Made by a program: the position numbers and the translations under genes. The notes below the pieces were generated by a model. The model saw only the letters and a program-made list of their open reading frames with translations, was not told where the DNA came from and did no database searches. DNA of 64,000 nucleotides from Piscicoccus intestinalis NBRC 104926 (GTDB taxonomy: Bacteria > Actinomycetota > Actinomycetes > Actinomycetales > Dermatophilaceae): assembly GCF_001515525.1 (NCBI RefSeq), contig NZ_BCNQ01000009.1, positions 1 to 64,000 of the forward strand, written 5' to 3'. This document shows, piece by piece, positions 27,454 through 36,616 of the stretch; within the stretch, counting starts at the first letter, position 1; every line of letters begins with the position of its first letter.

Positions 27454-28650
27454 TCAGTTGCTATGTGCTCCTTCGTGCTGTCGTATTGGGAGCCGTATCA
27501 GGGCTATTGAGCCAACGGCGAGGAAGAGGACTGCGCCGAAAGTCATCGTCGCGGCGAAGCCTGTTCGCTGTACCCCGAACCCGGCCAGGAGCGGCCCGAG
27601 CGCCAGCCCACCTGCGTAGGCGAAGTTGTAGAGCGCGAACGATCCGCCGAGGGTCGGCGGGCTCGACCGGAACCCCTGCTCGCTGATGAGCGTGGTCGCC
27701 GGGGCCAGCAACAGCGCCGAGGAGACGCCGAGAAGCCCCATACCGACGCAGGTCTGCCACAGTTCACCGGCCCAGCCGATGACCAGCAGAGAAGCGGCGG
27801 CAGCGGCAACACCGGAACCGATGAGGACCCTCGGCGATGCCGTGGCAACGTACTTCCCGACAATGGGATTGGCGATGATCGCCGCGAGCGAGGCGAGCCC
27901 GAAGAGCAGGCCAATGATGAGCGACCCGGCCCCGAGATGCACGGGCAGCACGGGTTCGATGGCGGAGAGCGCACCCGCGCCGATAGCGATGGCGAGGACG
28001 ATAGAGAACGAGCCAGGCACCCGTAGCACCGCGAGCGGGCCTGCGGTGTCGTCGGTGACCCGTGGAGAGCCTTTGACGAGGACGATGCGCAGCACCCCGT
28101 CAGCCAAGGCGATTCCGGTGGCGAGCAGGAACGGGGAGGCGGTGCCGAGGTGTTCGACCATGAACCCGGCAAGTGGCGGGCCGAGCAGCACGCCGAGTGT
28201 GAGGCTGGAGATGGCGATCCCCATCGCCTGACCACGCTTCTCGAAGCTCGTCGTTGCTGCGATCAGGGAGAGCGCGGCAACCCAGGACATGCCGCCTGCG
28301 ATGCCCTGTGCCAAGCGAGCGACAAGGAGTAACCAGTAGGGGCCACCGGTGGCGAACAACAGGGTTGCAGCGGCAAGCCCGACCAGGCCGATCAGGAGCG
28401 GGGTCTTCGGGCCGTGCCGGTCGACGATGCGCCCGGCGAACAGCGTCGCGACGATCATCGCGACCGCGTAGGAGGCGAAGAGGATGCCGGTGGCGGCTGG
28501 CCCCTGCTCGACCACGGCGGGGAGCAATGGGAGCACGGGCACGGCCAGGCCGTGCACGAGCATGTCGGTGAACATCGCGGCCGAGCCGACAATGAGTGCG
28601 CGGGCCGGGGTGGTGCCTCGAATATGCGAGGCCGGGTCGTGTGTCGTCAT
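27454..28650 (-). CDS. MFS transporter, DHA1 drug-efflux type
   Basis: A 398-residue, 12-helix major facilitator protein. It has the loop 2-3 signature region FAGRIVDRHGPKTPLL and helix 5 motif WVAALSLIAATTSFEKRGQAMGIAISSLTLGVLLGPPLAG of proton-coupled drug:H+ antiporters. AAAGGA lies upstream of the ATG. It follows the TetR gene by 17 bases, so the pair forms an operon, and the repressor is likely to control it. The lower GC content and presence in the island suggest acquired resistance cargo; the substrate is unknown. Confidence 0.88.
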   Translation of the reverse strand: MTTHDPASHIRGTTPARALIVGSAAMFTDMLVHGLAVPVLPLLPAVVEQGPAATGILFASYAVAMIVATLFAGRIVDRHGPKTPLLIGLVGLAAATLLFATGGPYWLLLVARLAQGIAGGMSWVAALSLIAATTSFEKRGQAMGIAISSLTLGVLLGPPLAGFMVEHLGTASPFLLATGIALADGVLRIVLVKGSPRVTDDTAGPLAVLRVPGSFSIVLAIAIGAGALSAIEPVLPVHLGAGSLIIGLLFGLASLAAIIANPIVGKYVATASPRVLIGSGVAAAAASLLVIGWAGELWQTCVGMGLLGVSSALLLAPATTLISEQGFRSSPPTLGGSFALYNFAYAGGLALGPLLAGFGVQRTGFAATMTFGAVLFLAVGSIALIRLPIRQHEGAHSN

Positions 28651-28667
28651 GAGGTGACGAGTCCTTT

Positions 28668-29231
28668 CTAGGTGAGCAACCCCCTTGCCAGTGCCGTCAT
28701 GGCGGCGCTCAATTCGTCGGGTTGCGGAAGATCATCGGGTCGGGTCACCGCAGTCACGGTGAGCCCTTGTAAGAACACCAGCGCCAAGCCCGCGACCGTC
28801 TCAGAGTCGGCCTCGCCCGTGCTGGGGAGGGTGGCAGCGATCTGATCGCGCCAGGCATCGAGAGCGGCGTTCTTCTCCGAGCGGTCAGTGAGCGCTTGCG
28901 GGGCGACGAGCACGGTGCTCGCAGCCAGGGCACGGAACAGGGCGTCATCTCGCAGCAGCGTCACGAACTCCGTCAACAGCGCTGAGAGTGTCGCCTCGCC
29001 GTTGTGGACGAAGAGGTGGTTGCCGTACTCGGCCCAGCCCCACGTGAGCGCTTCCTCCAGCAGCACGGCCTTGGAACGGAAGTGGTGGTGCAACGCTCCG
29101 CGGGTGAGACCTGCACGTTCAGCGACATGCTCGAACGTTGCCCCCCTCCACCCCTTCTCTTCGAAGGCCATCAACGCCGCCTCAAGCAACGCCAGACGCG
29201 TACGCTCCGCGTCCTCAGCAGTCCGTCTCAT
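28668..29231 (-). CDS. TetR family repressor of the MFS gene
   Basis: A 187-residue TetR/AcrR protein. Helix-turn-helix: TRLALLEAALMAFEEKGWRGATFEHVAERAGLTRGALHHHFRSKAVLLEEAL. The C-terminal TetR ligand domain is helical. The ATG is preceded by no ribosome site and the likely -10 region lies close, so the mRNA may be leaderless. It lies directly upstream of the MFS transporter and probably represses its own operon through the palindrome just upstream. Confidence 0.88.
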   Translation of the reverse strand: MRRTAEDAERTRLALLEAALMAFEEKGWRGATFEHVAERAGLTRGALHHHFRSKAVLLEEALTWGWAEYGNHLFVHNGEATLSALLTEFVTLLRDDALFRALAASTVLVAPQALTDRSEKNAALDAWRDQIAATLPSTGEADSETVAGLALVFLQGLTVTAVTRPDDLPQPDELSAAMTALARGLLT

Positions 29232-29232
29232 A

Positions 29233-29252
29233 CATACAGGCTAACACGTATG
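29233..29252. promoter_or_regulatory. Candidate TetR operator CATAC-N10-GTATG
   Basis: An inverted repeat with 5-base arms and a 10-base spacer touches the TetR start codon region. The AT-rich stretch would also contain the promoter. It is weak, being based on symmetry and position only. Confidence 0.35.
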
Positions 29253-29289
29253 ATTACCTTCGCATCGATTCATAGTCCACGCCGCGTTT

Positions 29290-32200
29290 CTACAGCCCGC
29301 GTGTCGGCCCCTCATGTCGCGGGGCGTTGCGATGGGGATCGTGCTCGAACGGGTCGGTGAGCTGCCGTGCCCGCTCCGCTGCCTGCTGCTTTCGCTGTTC
29401 CTGCTCGGCACGCTTGGCTTCGATGCGTGCGGCGGCTTCGGGGATCGGGAGGCTGCGGAGTTCGTCTGCTTCTGCGCCAGTCATGGCGGCCTTGGCGCGC
29501 GCGTCGCGTGCGTCGCGTCTCGGGTTGGTCATGCGCATGCCGAGGTGGTCGAGGCGGACTCGTTCGGCCCCGTACTCGCTGACCAGCAACGCCAAGTGTT
29601 CCTGCTCGTGCCGCTTGCGCATCGTTTCCCGCTCGGCTCGGGCTGCTTCGACGTGCTGGGCGGCGTCGATCACGCGGGGATCGTGCTCGGCGTGTCGCTT
29701 GGTTCGCTGCTCCGCCCAGGCGGGAAGTGCCTCGGCGGTGCGGGGTGGCTCGCACCAGGACTCGCGCACCTGCGCCCGGAGGGTCTGGGTCTGTTCGGTT
29801 GCGGAGCGGTGCTTGGTGAGGGCCTTGCGCCTGCCAAACCTACCGACTGTCGAGAGTCGGGCACTGGCAGCGGTCTCGTCTTCGACGGCGGCGAGGTAGG
29901 CGGCACCGTCGTGCTCGGCCTGCACGATGAGCGGCTGGGCGACCTCGGCACGTATTTGCTCGGCGGCTTCTTCGGCCTTACGGAGTGCAGCGACGCTCTC
30001 GTCGTCCTCGGCGCGGTGGGTGGCGCGTTGGGCGTCGAGCCGGTTGGCGATCTGCTCCCACCGTTCCGCTGCGAGTTCGGCGCGTTCAGCTTCACGGCCG
30101 AGGCGGGAGAGTTCGTCGGTGACGCGCTTGACCGGGCCATCTGCGGTGAGCCCGCGCACGGCTTCGATGGCCTGGGCGGTGGCGTGGTCGAGGCCCCGGT
30201 CTGCGGGGTCGCGTTCCATCGCTCCGATGAACTGCGCCCGCGCGTCGGCCATGTCCTCGGCGACAACGTGGAGCCGGTTGGTCTCGCGGCCTCGGGTCAT
30301 GCCGACGTAGACGCTCGCTGCGCTGGTCGCCTCGGTCAGCACCGTGTGCGAGGCGTTGACGGTTGCGCCTTGGACGCCGTAAGCGGTCGCAGCATAGGAC
30401 AGGTGCGCATGCTCACGCACATACTCTGCCGGGAGCGCGACGGCGCGGGGGCTCTTGCGCCCGCTGGCGGCTTCGCGGGCGTAGGCGGTGCCGTCCTCTG
30501 TGACTTGCTGGACGATCCAATGTTGCCGGTTCGCGACCCCGAGGTCGCGGTCGTTCTTCCGGGTCTGGATCAGATCGCCCCGCCCGATACTCAGGCCATC
30601 GCTGCCGGTTGCCGTCACCGTGTCGTCGACCTGACCGGACTCGACCCTCCCGGCTCGGATGCGCCCGTTCAATGCGGCGGCCTCGTCGTTCGTGGCGACC
30701 GTGATCGCCGCGCCGTGCTGGGCGTGCTCGGTGATGTGGTCGCGGGCCTGCTCGTCGTCGGTGTGTAGATGGATCAGCCCCATCGCGGTGAGGCGGTCGA
30801 ACACTGCGCCGGGGTCGGCGCGGTCGCGCATCGCCAGCGTGAGCGCCGCGTACTCGGTGTCGGTGAAGCGGTGGAGTTCGCTCATGTCGTAGGTGTGGCC
30901 CCTGATCTGGGCGGCCATGTCGAGCACCCCGCCCCTACCGACCGCAGGCAACTGCGCGCGGTCGCCGACGAGCGCGACCGTCGCCCCCGCCTCGGCGGTC
31001 ACGGTGAACAGGGCGTGGGCGGTGTCTTGGTCGAGCATCCCGGCCTCGTCCACGATCACCCGCTCACCCCGGCGCAGCACCGCCTCTTTCGGCGGGCCGG
31101 TGTAGATGCGTCCGGTCACGGGGTCGGTCTCGCCCTGCTTGAGGCGTGTCCATACACCGTCGTCGTTCCACCGCCATCCATGCGCATACACCAGCACCGC
31201 AACGCTGGTGGCAGGCACGTCGAGTTCTTCGTGCGCCACCTGCGCCGCCCGCAGTGTCGGCGCAACCACCCGCGACGATCTGCCCTCTTCGGCGGCGACC
31301 TCGATTGCAACGCCGAGCATCGTGGTCTTGCCCGCACCGGCCGCGCCCTCCACGATCACGAGCGGATCGGTTGAAGCGACCGCAGCGGCGGCGATGGTCT
31401 GCCCACCGTCCAGCCCTGCCGCTTGTGCGGTTTCGGTCACGTCGGGGTGGTTCGGCTCCCGCTTCGGCCTGCTCGCGGTGAGTTGGTCGCGCAGCGCGGT
31501 CTCGGCGGCGACCACGCTCAGGCTGGTCAGATGGGCGACATGCTCCGGCGTCGGTGCTTCTGGCGGCAGGATTGAGAAGCAATCCGAAACGGCAAGATCG
31601 GTTGCGAGGCCGATGAAGTTCCGTAACTCGGCCGGTGCTGCTTGCACGCCTGCCTCGGTGGTGATGCGGGTGACGTGCTCCTGCACGGTGTGCCGTGTCC
31701 ACGCCGACGACCCGGCGGCGCAACGGTCAAGCGCACGGCTGGCGAGCTCCTGCACAGCGAGGTCATCCAACGATACCGGGGGTTGCGCTGCCTTGCGTGC
31801 GAGGTGTTCGGGGTCGTAGCCGGCCTCGCGGAGTTCTTGCTGCCACCACTGTTCGTCTTTGAGGTCGGCGGGCTTCTTACCGGGCCGCTGGTGCGCCCAC
31901 GCGATGCTCTGCATCCGAGCGGTGATGACCGGGCCGGGTTCCTCGCCCGGGTTCTCGGCCTGCCACTCGGTTTCGAGCCGGTCGAGGTTCTTCCTGATCT
32001 GCGCTGAGCGCTTCGACATGACCGCGTTGAACGGCTCCAACTCCGCGACCTCGCCGCTCACCGGATCGAGCGTCAGATCGTGATCGGCGAGGGTCTGCGC
32101 GAGGCCGGGGTGCGCGGCGATGACCGCCGTGCCCATCGCACGGATCGCTCCTTGCTGCTTGAACAAGGCGGCGGTGTCGAGCGCCCGCCACTTGCCAGCC

Positions 32201-32745
32201 GCCCAGACGCGGGTGCCTATCTGCATATGGATGTGCCGGTGCGGATCACCCGCCCGCGAGGTCTTGTGGCTGATGCCGACGACCTGCATGCGCTCGATGG
32301 GCACCACTTCCCGCGCGTCACGCGGCCCGACTCTCGTGACGCTGTGCTGACCGAGCCACTGCCGTATCTCGGACAGGGCGTCCTGCTGCGCCGCGTCCAA
32401 CACCGCCGACACGTCCGGGTGGAGTGCAGCGGCTACCGACAAGCTCTTGGGCGCGTTGATCGTCATCTCCGCGAACAACGGCGACCCTTTCGTGCCCTCA
32501 GCGGGCTTACGCGGCGTGCCCATCGACTCGCCCGTCTCCGGGTTGACCCAGTCCACCCAGCCCTCGTACTCGTCCGCCGACAGCGACCAGGCGGCGGTGA
32601 CCTCGCCCGCACCGTCGAGCACGGCGTATTCGGCTACGGCGTCGTCCGCGCCGAGGTAATACTCGTCGGCGCGGGAGCGGTCGGCCTCGACGTATCGGCG
32701 GGCGGCGGCACCGTTGCCGCGGAACAGGATCATGCCGCCCCTCAT
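29290..32745 (-). CDS. MobF-type relaxase with helicase domain (TraA/TrwC-like)
   Basis: A 1151-residue conjugative relaxase. The N-terminal relaxase domain holds candidate catalytic tyrosines Y29-Y30 (DEYYLG) and the metal triad HRHIH at residues 169-173; the helicase half has Walker A GAAGAGKTTM (about 470-478) and Walker B VIVDEAGML (about 562-570), and the UvrD-like motif ATAYGVQGATVNASHTVLTEA. The C-terminal 280 residues are charged and helical, likely coiled coil. ATG 32745 has GGGAGG 5 bases upstream inside a strong hairpin. MobF proteins nick oriT and unwind the transferred strand; no type IV secretion genes are in view, so transfer would need a helper. Confidence 0.9.
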   Translation of the reverse strand: MRGGMILFRGNGAAARRYVEADRSRADEYYLGADDAVAEYAVLDGAGEVTAAWSLSADEYEGWVDWVNPETGESMGTPRKPAEGTKGSPLFAEMTINAPKSLSVAAALHPDVSAVLDAAQQDALSEIRQWLGQHSVTRVGPRDAREVVPIERMQVVGISHKTSRAGDPHRHIHMQIGTRVWAAGKWRALDTAALFKQQGAIRAMGTAVIAAHPGLAQTLADHDLTLDPVSGEVAELEPFNAVMSKRSAQIRKNLDRLETEWQAENPGEEPGPVITARMQSIAWAHQRPGKKPADLKDEQWWQQELREAGYDPEHLARKAAQPPVSLDDLAVQELASRALDRCAAGSSAWTRHTVQEHVTRITTEAGVQAAPAELRNFIGLATDLAVSDCFSILPPEAPTPEHVAHLTSLSVVAAETALRDQLTASRPKREPNHPDVTETAQAAGLDGGQTIAAAAVASTDPLVIVEGAAGAGKTTMLGVAIEVAAEEGRSSRVVAPTLRAAQVAHEELDVPATSVAVLVYAHGWRWNDDGVWTRLKQGETDPVTGRIYTGPPKEAVLRRGERVIVDEAGMLDQDTAHALFTVTAEAGATVALVGDRAQLPAVGRGGVLDMAAQIRGHTYDMSELHRFTDTEYAALTLAMRDRADPGAVFDRLTAMGLIHLHTDDEQARDHITEHAQHGAAITVATNDEAAALNGRIRAGRVESGQVDDTVTATGSDGLSIGRGDLIQTRKNDRDLGVANRQHWIVQQVTEDGTAYAREAASGRKSPRAVALPAEYVREHAHLSYAATAYGVQGATVNASHTVLTEATSAASVYVGMTRGRETNRLHVVAEDMADARAQFIGAMERDPADRGLDHATAQAIEAVRGLTADGPVKRVTDELSRLGREAERAELAAERWEQIANRLDAQRATHRAEDDESVAALRKAEEAAEQIRAEVAQPLIVQAEHDGAAYLAAVEDETAASARLSTVGRFGRRKALTKHRSATEQTQTLRAQVRESWCEPPRTAEALPAWAEQRTKRHAEHDPRVIDAAQHVEAARAERETMRKRHEQEHLALLVSEYGAERVRLDHLGMRMTNPRRDARDARAKAAMTGAEADELRSLPIPEAAARIEAKRAEQEQRKQQAAERARQLTDPFEHDPHRNAPRHEGPTRGL

Positions 32746-32750
32746 CCTGG

Positions 32751-32780
32751 CCTCCCTCATGAGTCGTCTCATGAGGGAGG
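32751..32780. promoter_or_regulatory. Perfect hairpin upstream of the relaxase gene
   Basis: Thirteen-base arms CCTCCCTCATGAG and CTCATGAGGGAGG enclose a TCGT loop. On the minus strand the GGGAGG of one arm is the relaxase ribosome site, so the stem could block translation. A short inverted repeat immediately upstream of a relaxase gene is also where a nic site or a relaxase autoregulatory site is expected. Confidence 0.6.
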
Positions 32781-32786
32781 TGCGCA

Positions 32787-32803
32787 CCACGGCCCCGCCG
32801 TGG
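32787..32803. repeat. Second inverted repeat upstream of the relaxase gene
   Basis: CCACGG and CCGTGG arms flank a 5-base spacer, 7 bases beyond the first hairpin. Paired inverted repeats of this type are common features of oriT regions; no direct nic sequence could be identified. Confidence 0.5.
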
Positions 32804-32925
32804 CATACGTACATCAAGTAGTTGAAGAGGGGTGACGATTCTGACGTGATCGGTCGGCCGGATGGCTGTTGGCGGGGCGGCGGGGTGCGAGGCGCTGCGC
32901 AGCAGGGTGAGGTGACGCGCGAATA

Positions 32926-33729
32926 TCAGCGTTTACGGTTGTAGGCAGCGATGGCCAAGGGGCAGAAGACGATCAAGATTCCAGCCGACCAAATGATGGT
33001 CTGCATGATCGAGTTGCCTGTCGGTGCTCCGGCCAGTAGTGCTCGGGCGGCGTCCATTGCGTGGGTAACGGGGTTGACGTTCGCCCAGGCTTGGAGCCAT
33101 TCGGGGAGCGTGTCGATGGGGGCCGCGAGACTGGAGCCGAGCATGAGCGGTATGAAGACGATGAACGCGAACGCCATGACTGCGCCCTCGTCTTTGACCA
33201 GCACGCCGAGGAACACGGTCACCCAGCTCAGGCAGAACCCGAACGCGAGCACGAGCGCGACTGCTGTCAGGGCTGAACCGGCGTCGGTCTGGACGCGGAA
33301 GCCCATGAGGTAGCCGATACCGAACAGCAACGCGATGGCGATGACGTAGCGCACCATGTCGGCCATGATCGACCCGAGCAGTGGTGCTGATCGTCCGATG
33401 GGCAGGCTGCGGAATCGGTCGAAAACGCCTTTCTTCATGTCGATGTTGATGCTCAGCCCGCTGGAGAGCATCCCGGAGAGTCCTGCGCCCATGACCACGA
33501 TTCCGGGGAACAGGTAGAGCAGATAGTCGTCGGTGGAGCCTGCGACGGAGCCGCCGAAAAGGTAGACGAACAGCAACAGGAAGATCGCCGGTGTGACGAC
33601 TCCGTTGACGAGACCTCCGGGGTTCCTGGCAGACTTGGCCAGGCTGCGGCGGGCCAGGATCAGGCTGTGCCGAAGTAGCCCTGCGGGGCGTCGCTCGGCG
33701 CTGGTGTCGGTGATGGTGATGGTGCTCAT
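32926..33729 (-). CDS. ABC-2 type permease (DrrB-like)
   Basis: A 267-residue six-helix permease of the ABC-2 exporter class. FLLLFVYLFGGSV, MVRYVIAIALLFGIGYLMGF, AFGFCLSWVTVFLGVLVKDEGAVMAFAFIVFIPLMLGSS and a C-terminal helix (IWSAGILIVFCPLAIAAY) are present. The amphipathic region DMKKGVFDRFRSLPIGRSAPL is typical of daunorubicin-type permeases. Its ATG overlaps the ATPase stop by four bases. The pair exports a hydrophobic drug or natural product, with the substrate unknown. Confidence 0.88.
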   Translation of the reverse strand: MSTITITDTSAERRPAGLLRHSLILARRSLAKSARNPGGLVNGVVTPAIFLLLFVYLFGGSVAGSTDDYLLYLFPGIVVMGAGLSGMLSSGLSINIDMKKGVFDRFRSLPIGRSAPLLGSIMADMVRYVIAIALLFGIGYLMGFRVQTDAGSALTAVALVLAFGFCLSWVTVFLGVLVKDEGAVMAFAFIVFIPLMLGSSLAAPIDTLPEWLQAWANVNPVTHAMDAARALLAGAPTGNSIMQTIIWSAGILIVFCPLAIAAYNRKR

Positions 33730-34700
33730 GCGTGGCTCCTTTCGGCCTCGTCGGTCTTGCCGCTGGCGGCGGGTGCGCCGGTCAGGGTGAAGAACACTTC
33801 GTCGAGGCTGGGGAGTCGTAACGCGAACTCGGCAACCTCGATGCTCTCCTCTTCGAAGCGGCGGGCGATGTCGAACATCGCCCGGTCACTGTCCACTGGC
33901 GCGATTAGCTCGTGTTGGGCGGCGTGCTCGACCGGGTGGCCGGAGACGGCGGCGAGGATGGCAGCGGCTTTCTCAGCGTCGGCGGGATTCTTAGGGCGGG
34001 TGGCGATGGCCTGCCCGCCGACGATCTGCTTGAGTTCGGGTGGGGTGCCATGAGCGATCACGCGCCCGTGGTCGATCACGCTGATCTCGTCGGCCAGCGC
34101 GTCGGCTTCTTCGAGGTACTGCGTCGTCAGGAGAACGCTGACGCCATCTGTGGTGAGTTCGCGGATGATCCGCCACAGTTCTTCGCGTTTGCCAGGATCG
34201 AGCCCGACCGAGGGTTCATCGAGGAACACGATGCGAGGATTACCGACCAGGCTTGCCGCCAGATCGAGCCGTCGGCGCATTCCGCCGGAGTAGGTGGCTA
34301 CGGGCTTCTTCGCGGCTTCGGTCAGGCCGAAACGCTCCAATAGCGCGTCTGCTCGGCGGGCGGCCTCGGGTTTGCGCAGATCGAGCAGGCGTCCGATCAG
34401 GATTAGGTTGCCTACACCGGTGAGTTCTTCGTCCAGCGTCGCGTACTGGCCGGTCAAGCCGATGATCCGTCGCACCTTGGCCGCGTCGCGGGTTACGTCC
34501 ATGCCGCCGACTCTTGCGGTTCCGGCATCGAGGCCGGTCAGGGTCGCCAGGATGCGGATCGCGGTTGTTTTCCCGGCCCCGTTCGGGCCGAGGACGCCGA
34601 GCACGGTTCCAGGGCGGGCACGCAGATCTACGCCGTCCAGCGCAGTGTGCTTGCCGTACCGTTTCACCAGTCCCTCGGCCTCGATCACGTAGTCACTCAC
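33726..34700 (-). CDS. ABC transporter ATPase (DrrA-like)
   Basis: A 324-residue ATPase. Walker A is GPNGAGKT (residues 38-45), signature YSGGMRRRLDLAASLV, Walker B IVFLDEPSVGLDP. The C-terminal extension DSDRAMFDIARRFEEESIEVAEFALRLPSLDEVFFTLTG is that of the DrrA drug-exporter subfamily. GTG 34700 has AAAGGAG 6 bases upstream. It overlaps the permease start by four bases, so the two are translationally coupled. It lies 29 bases after the histidine-phosphatase gene on the same strand. Confidence 0.9.
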   Translation of the reverse strand: MSDYVIEAEGLVKRYGKHTALDGVDLRARPGTVLGVLGPNGAGKTTAIRILATLTGLDAGTARVGGMDVTRDAAKVRRIIGLTGQYATLDEELTGVGNLILIGRLLDLRKPEAARRADALLERFGLTEAAKKPVATYSGGMRRRLDLAASLVGNPRIVFLDEPSVGLDPGKREELWRIIRELTTDGVSVLLTTQYLEEADALADEISVIDHGRVIAHGTPPELKQIVGGQAIATRPKNPADAEKAAAILAAVSGHPVEHAAQHELIAPVDSDRAMFDIARRFEEESIEVAEFALRLPSLDEVFFTLTGAPAASGKTDEAERSHA

Positions 34701-34729
34701 TCGAATCTCCTTTGTCTTTCTCGCCGCGT

Positions 34730-35332
34730 TCAGGGGCGCAATGCTGTGGGGAAACCCGTCCATTGCAGTTCGGGGCGAAGGTGGCTCATGTCGTTGAACA
34801 TGGTGATGCTCGGCGGCAGTGCGGGCCGGTTCTCGATCACGGTCAGGGCGGCGTTGGCGCTGCTGAGGCCGAGCCATCGCACCGCGGGTGCGTCCAGGGC
34901 ATGACGGATGAGCCACGCGATTGGGTAGGCATGGGTGATGAGCACTTCATGCGTATCGTCGTCGCCCTCGGGAGGGGTGGCGAACCTCGCGGTGAGGCTC
35001 TGCGCGATCTTGTGCCCGGCCTCGGCCTCGTCGGTGTCGTAGCCGTCGAAGAACGGCACCCATGACGGTGGAGTCTCCTCTGGCGTGGGCACGTAAGGCA
35101 CGTGGTCGATCAACTCGGGTGCTTCGCTGACGGGCGCAGTACCGGTGAGGAAGATGTTGAGTTGCTGGGCGCTATCGGCAGCTCGCGGCAAAGGCGAGTG
35201 GTACACGGCGTCGATAGGAAGATGCGCCAATCGCTGACCGAGCAGGCGGGCTTGTTCGCGCCCGGTGTCGGTGAGGTTGCCGAACGCGTCGGCGTCACCG
35301 TGCCGGGCAATGTAGAGATACCTGGTTGCCAT
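34730..35332 (-). CDS. Histidine phosphatase family protein
   Basis: A 200-residue member of the phosphoglycerate-mutase-like superfamily. The RHG motif is in LYIARHGDADAF, with H11 as the phospho-acceptor; H44 in VYHSPLPRAADSA and LITHAYPIAWLIRHAL are the other active-site elements. Such proteins dephosphorylate sugars, nucleotides or phosphohistidine. It lies immediately upstream of the drrAB-like genes and 64 bases downstream of the PEP-utilizing protein. A role in removing a phosphate added by that protein is an attractive but unproven idea. Confidence 0.85.
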   Translation of the reverse strand: MATRYLYIARHGDADAFGNLTDTGREQARLLGQRLAHLPIDAVYHSPLPRAADSAQQLNIFLTGTAPVSEAPELIDHVPYVPTPEETPPSWVPFFDGYDTDEAEAGHKIAQSLTARFATPPEGDDDTHEVLITHAYPIAWLIRHALDAPAVRWLGLSSANAALTVIENRPALPPSITMFNDMSHLRPELQWTGFPTALRP

Positions 35333-35396
35333 GAGCGGGTCGGGAGGATCATGACGATGCTCCCGCTCTCCTTTCAGTCGGGGGTAGGGGTTGGGG

Positions 35397-36557
35397 TCAA
35401 AGAACGGTCACAGTTCCGGCTGCTCCGTCGAGTGTGATTCGGTCACCGTTCTCGATATGGGTAGTGGCGCCGTCGATGCCGAGTACGGCAGGGATGCCGT
35501 ACTCGCGGGCGATGATCGCGGCGTGCGAGAGCGCGCCGCCGGTCTCGGTGACGACCCCGGCAGCGACGGTGAACAGCGGCGTCCAGGCGGGATCGGTGTA
35601 CGGGCAGACCACGATGTCACCGGCACGGACAGTCGAGAAATCCGATGGGCCGAGCACCACCCGAGCCGCCGCGGTGACGGTTCCGTGAGAACCGGGAGTA
35701 CCGCTCAGCACCCCGGCCTGATCGGACAAATCACGAACATTGCGGGCCGGAAGCGCAGCGGTGATCGGACGTGCTTGAAGAATCCAGACAGTGCCGTCAG
35801 CAACCGCCCATTCGACGTCTTGTGGCCCGCCAAGCGCAGCCGCGATCCGACCTCCCAGGTCGGCCAGCGCCGTGACCGCGGTATCGTCGAGCGTGCGTGC
35901 AGATTGCTTGCCCGGAGTGACGGCACTGGTCACGACACCGCCGCGCTCGTGATCCAGGTCGACGCGGGTCTGCTTGCTTCCCGCCGAGAAGCCGACGATC
36001 CCGTCCGGGGCGACCTCGTAGGCGTCGGGGCCGACCGTACCGCCCACGACTGGCAGACCCAGTCCCCAGCACGCTTCGATCCGCGTCGGCCCACCGGCGC
36101 GCTGAGGGGTGAACATAACCCCCGAGACATCGGCCTCGATGACCGGCTGCACGAGCACTGACATGCCCGAAGCCTGCGGCGACCCGTCACCCGAGCGAGC
36201 CCAGTAGTCGCCCACTCGCGTGGCGCGGGCCGAAGCCCAGCAGGTCGCGATCGCCTGACACACATCCTCTGCGCCGCGCACACCGATGACGCTCTCGTAC
36301 TGGCCCGCGGCCGACGCCTCTGCACTGTCCTCGTTCGTCGCCGACGACCTCACGGCCACCACCGGGTCGCCCATCCGCTCCAGTCCACGAGCAACCGCAT
36401 CGCGCAACGCGCACTCGACCTCGGTGCCTGTCTGCTGGATGCCGCTCGGCAGGACGAACCCATCGGGTACCGGCAGCCCCGCGCGCAGCAGCGCACCGAG
36501 CGTCGCCGCTTTCCCGCCAGCGTCCGTCCGGGTCGCCTCAGAGAGCGTCGTCAGCAT
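35397..36557 (-). CDS. Short PEP/pyruvate-utilizing protein (ATP-grasp plus phosphohistidine domain)
   Basis: A 386-residue protein. An N-terminal PPDK/PEP-synthase-type ATP-binding domain (GGKAATLGALLRAGLPVPDGFVLP, VAVRSSATNEDSAEASAAGQYESV, VEWAVADGTVWILQARPI) leads directly to the swivelling phosphohistidine domain with the catalytic H345 in GGALSHAAIIAREYGIPAVLGI. Rifampin phosphotransferase and PEP synthase are 800 residues or more; here the substrate or PEP barrel domain between or after these is absent. The start ATG 36557 is preferred, though the ribosome site GGTGG is modest. It is divergent from two HTH proteins and may be an antibiotic or small-molecule phosphotransferase, or part of an unknown phosphorelay. 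Confidence 0.85.
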   Translation of the reverse strand: MLTTLSEATRTDAGGKAATLGALLRAGLPVPDGFVLPSGIQQTGTEVECALRDAVARGLERMGDPVVAVRSSATNEDSAEASAAGQYESVIGVRGAEDVCQAIATCWASARATRVGDYWARSGDGSPQASGMSVLVQPVIEADVSGVMFTPQRAGGPTRIEACWGLGLPVVGGTVGPDAYEVAPDGIVGFSAGSKQTRVDLDHERGGVVTSAVTPGKQSARTLDDTAVTALADLGGRIAAALGGPQDVEWAVADGTVWILQARPITAALPARNVRDLSDQAGVLSGTPGSHGTVTAAARVVLGPSDFSTVRAGDIVVCPYTDPAWTPLFTVAAGVVTETGGALSHAAIIAREYGIPAVLGIDGATTHIENGDRITLDGAAGTVTVL

Positions 36558-36616
36558 CACACCACCAATCAACGAAACATTGACAACATTATGTTGATCG
36601 TAGCAGGATGGGTGGT

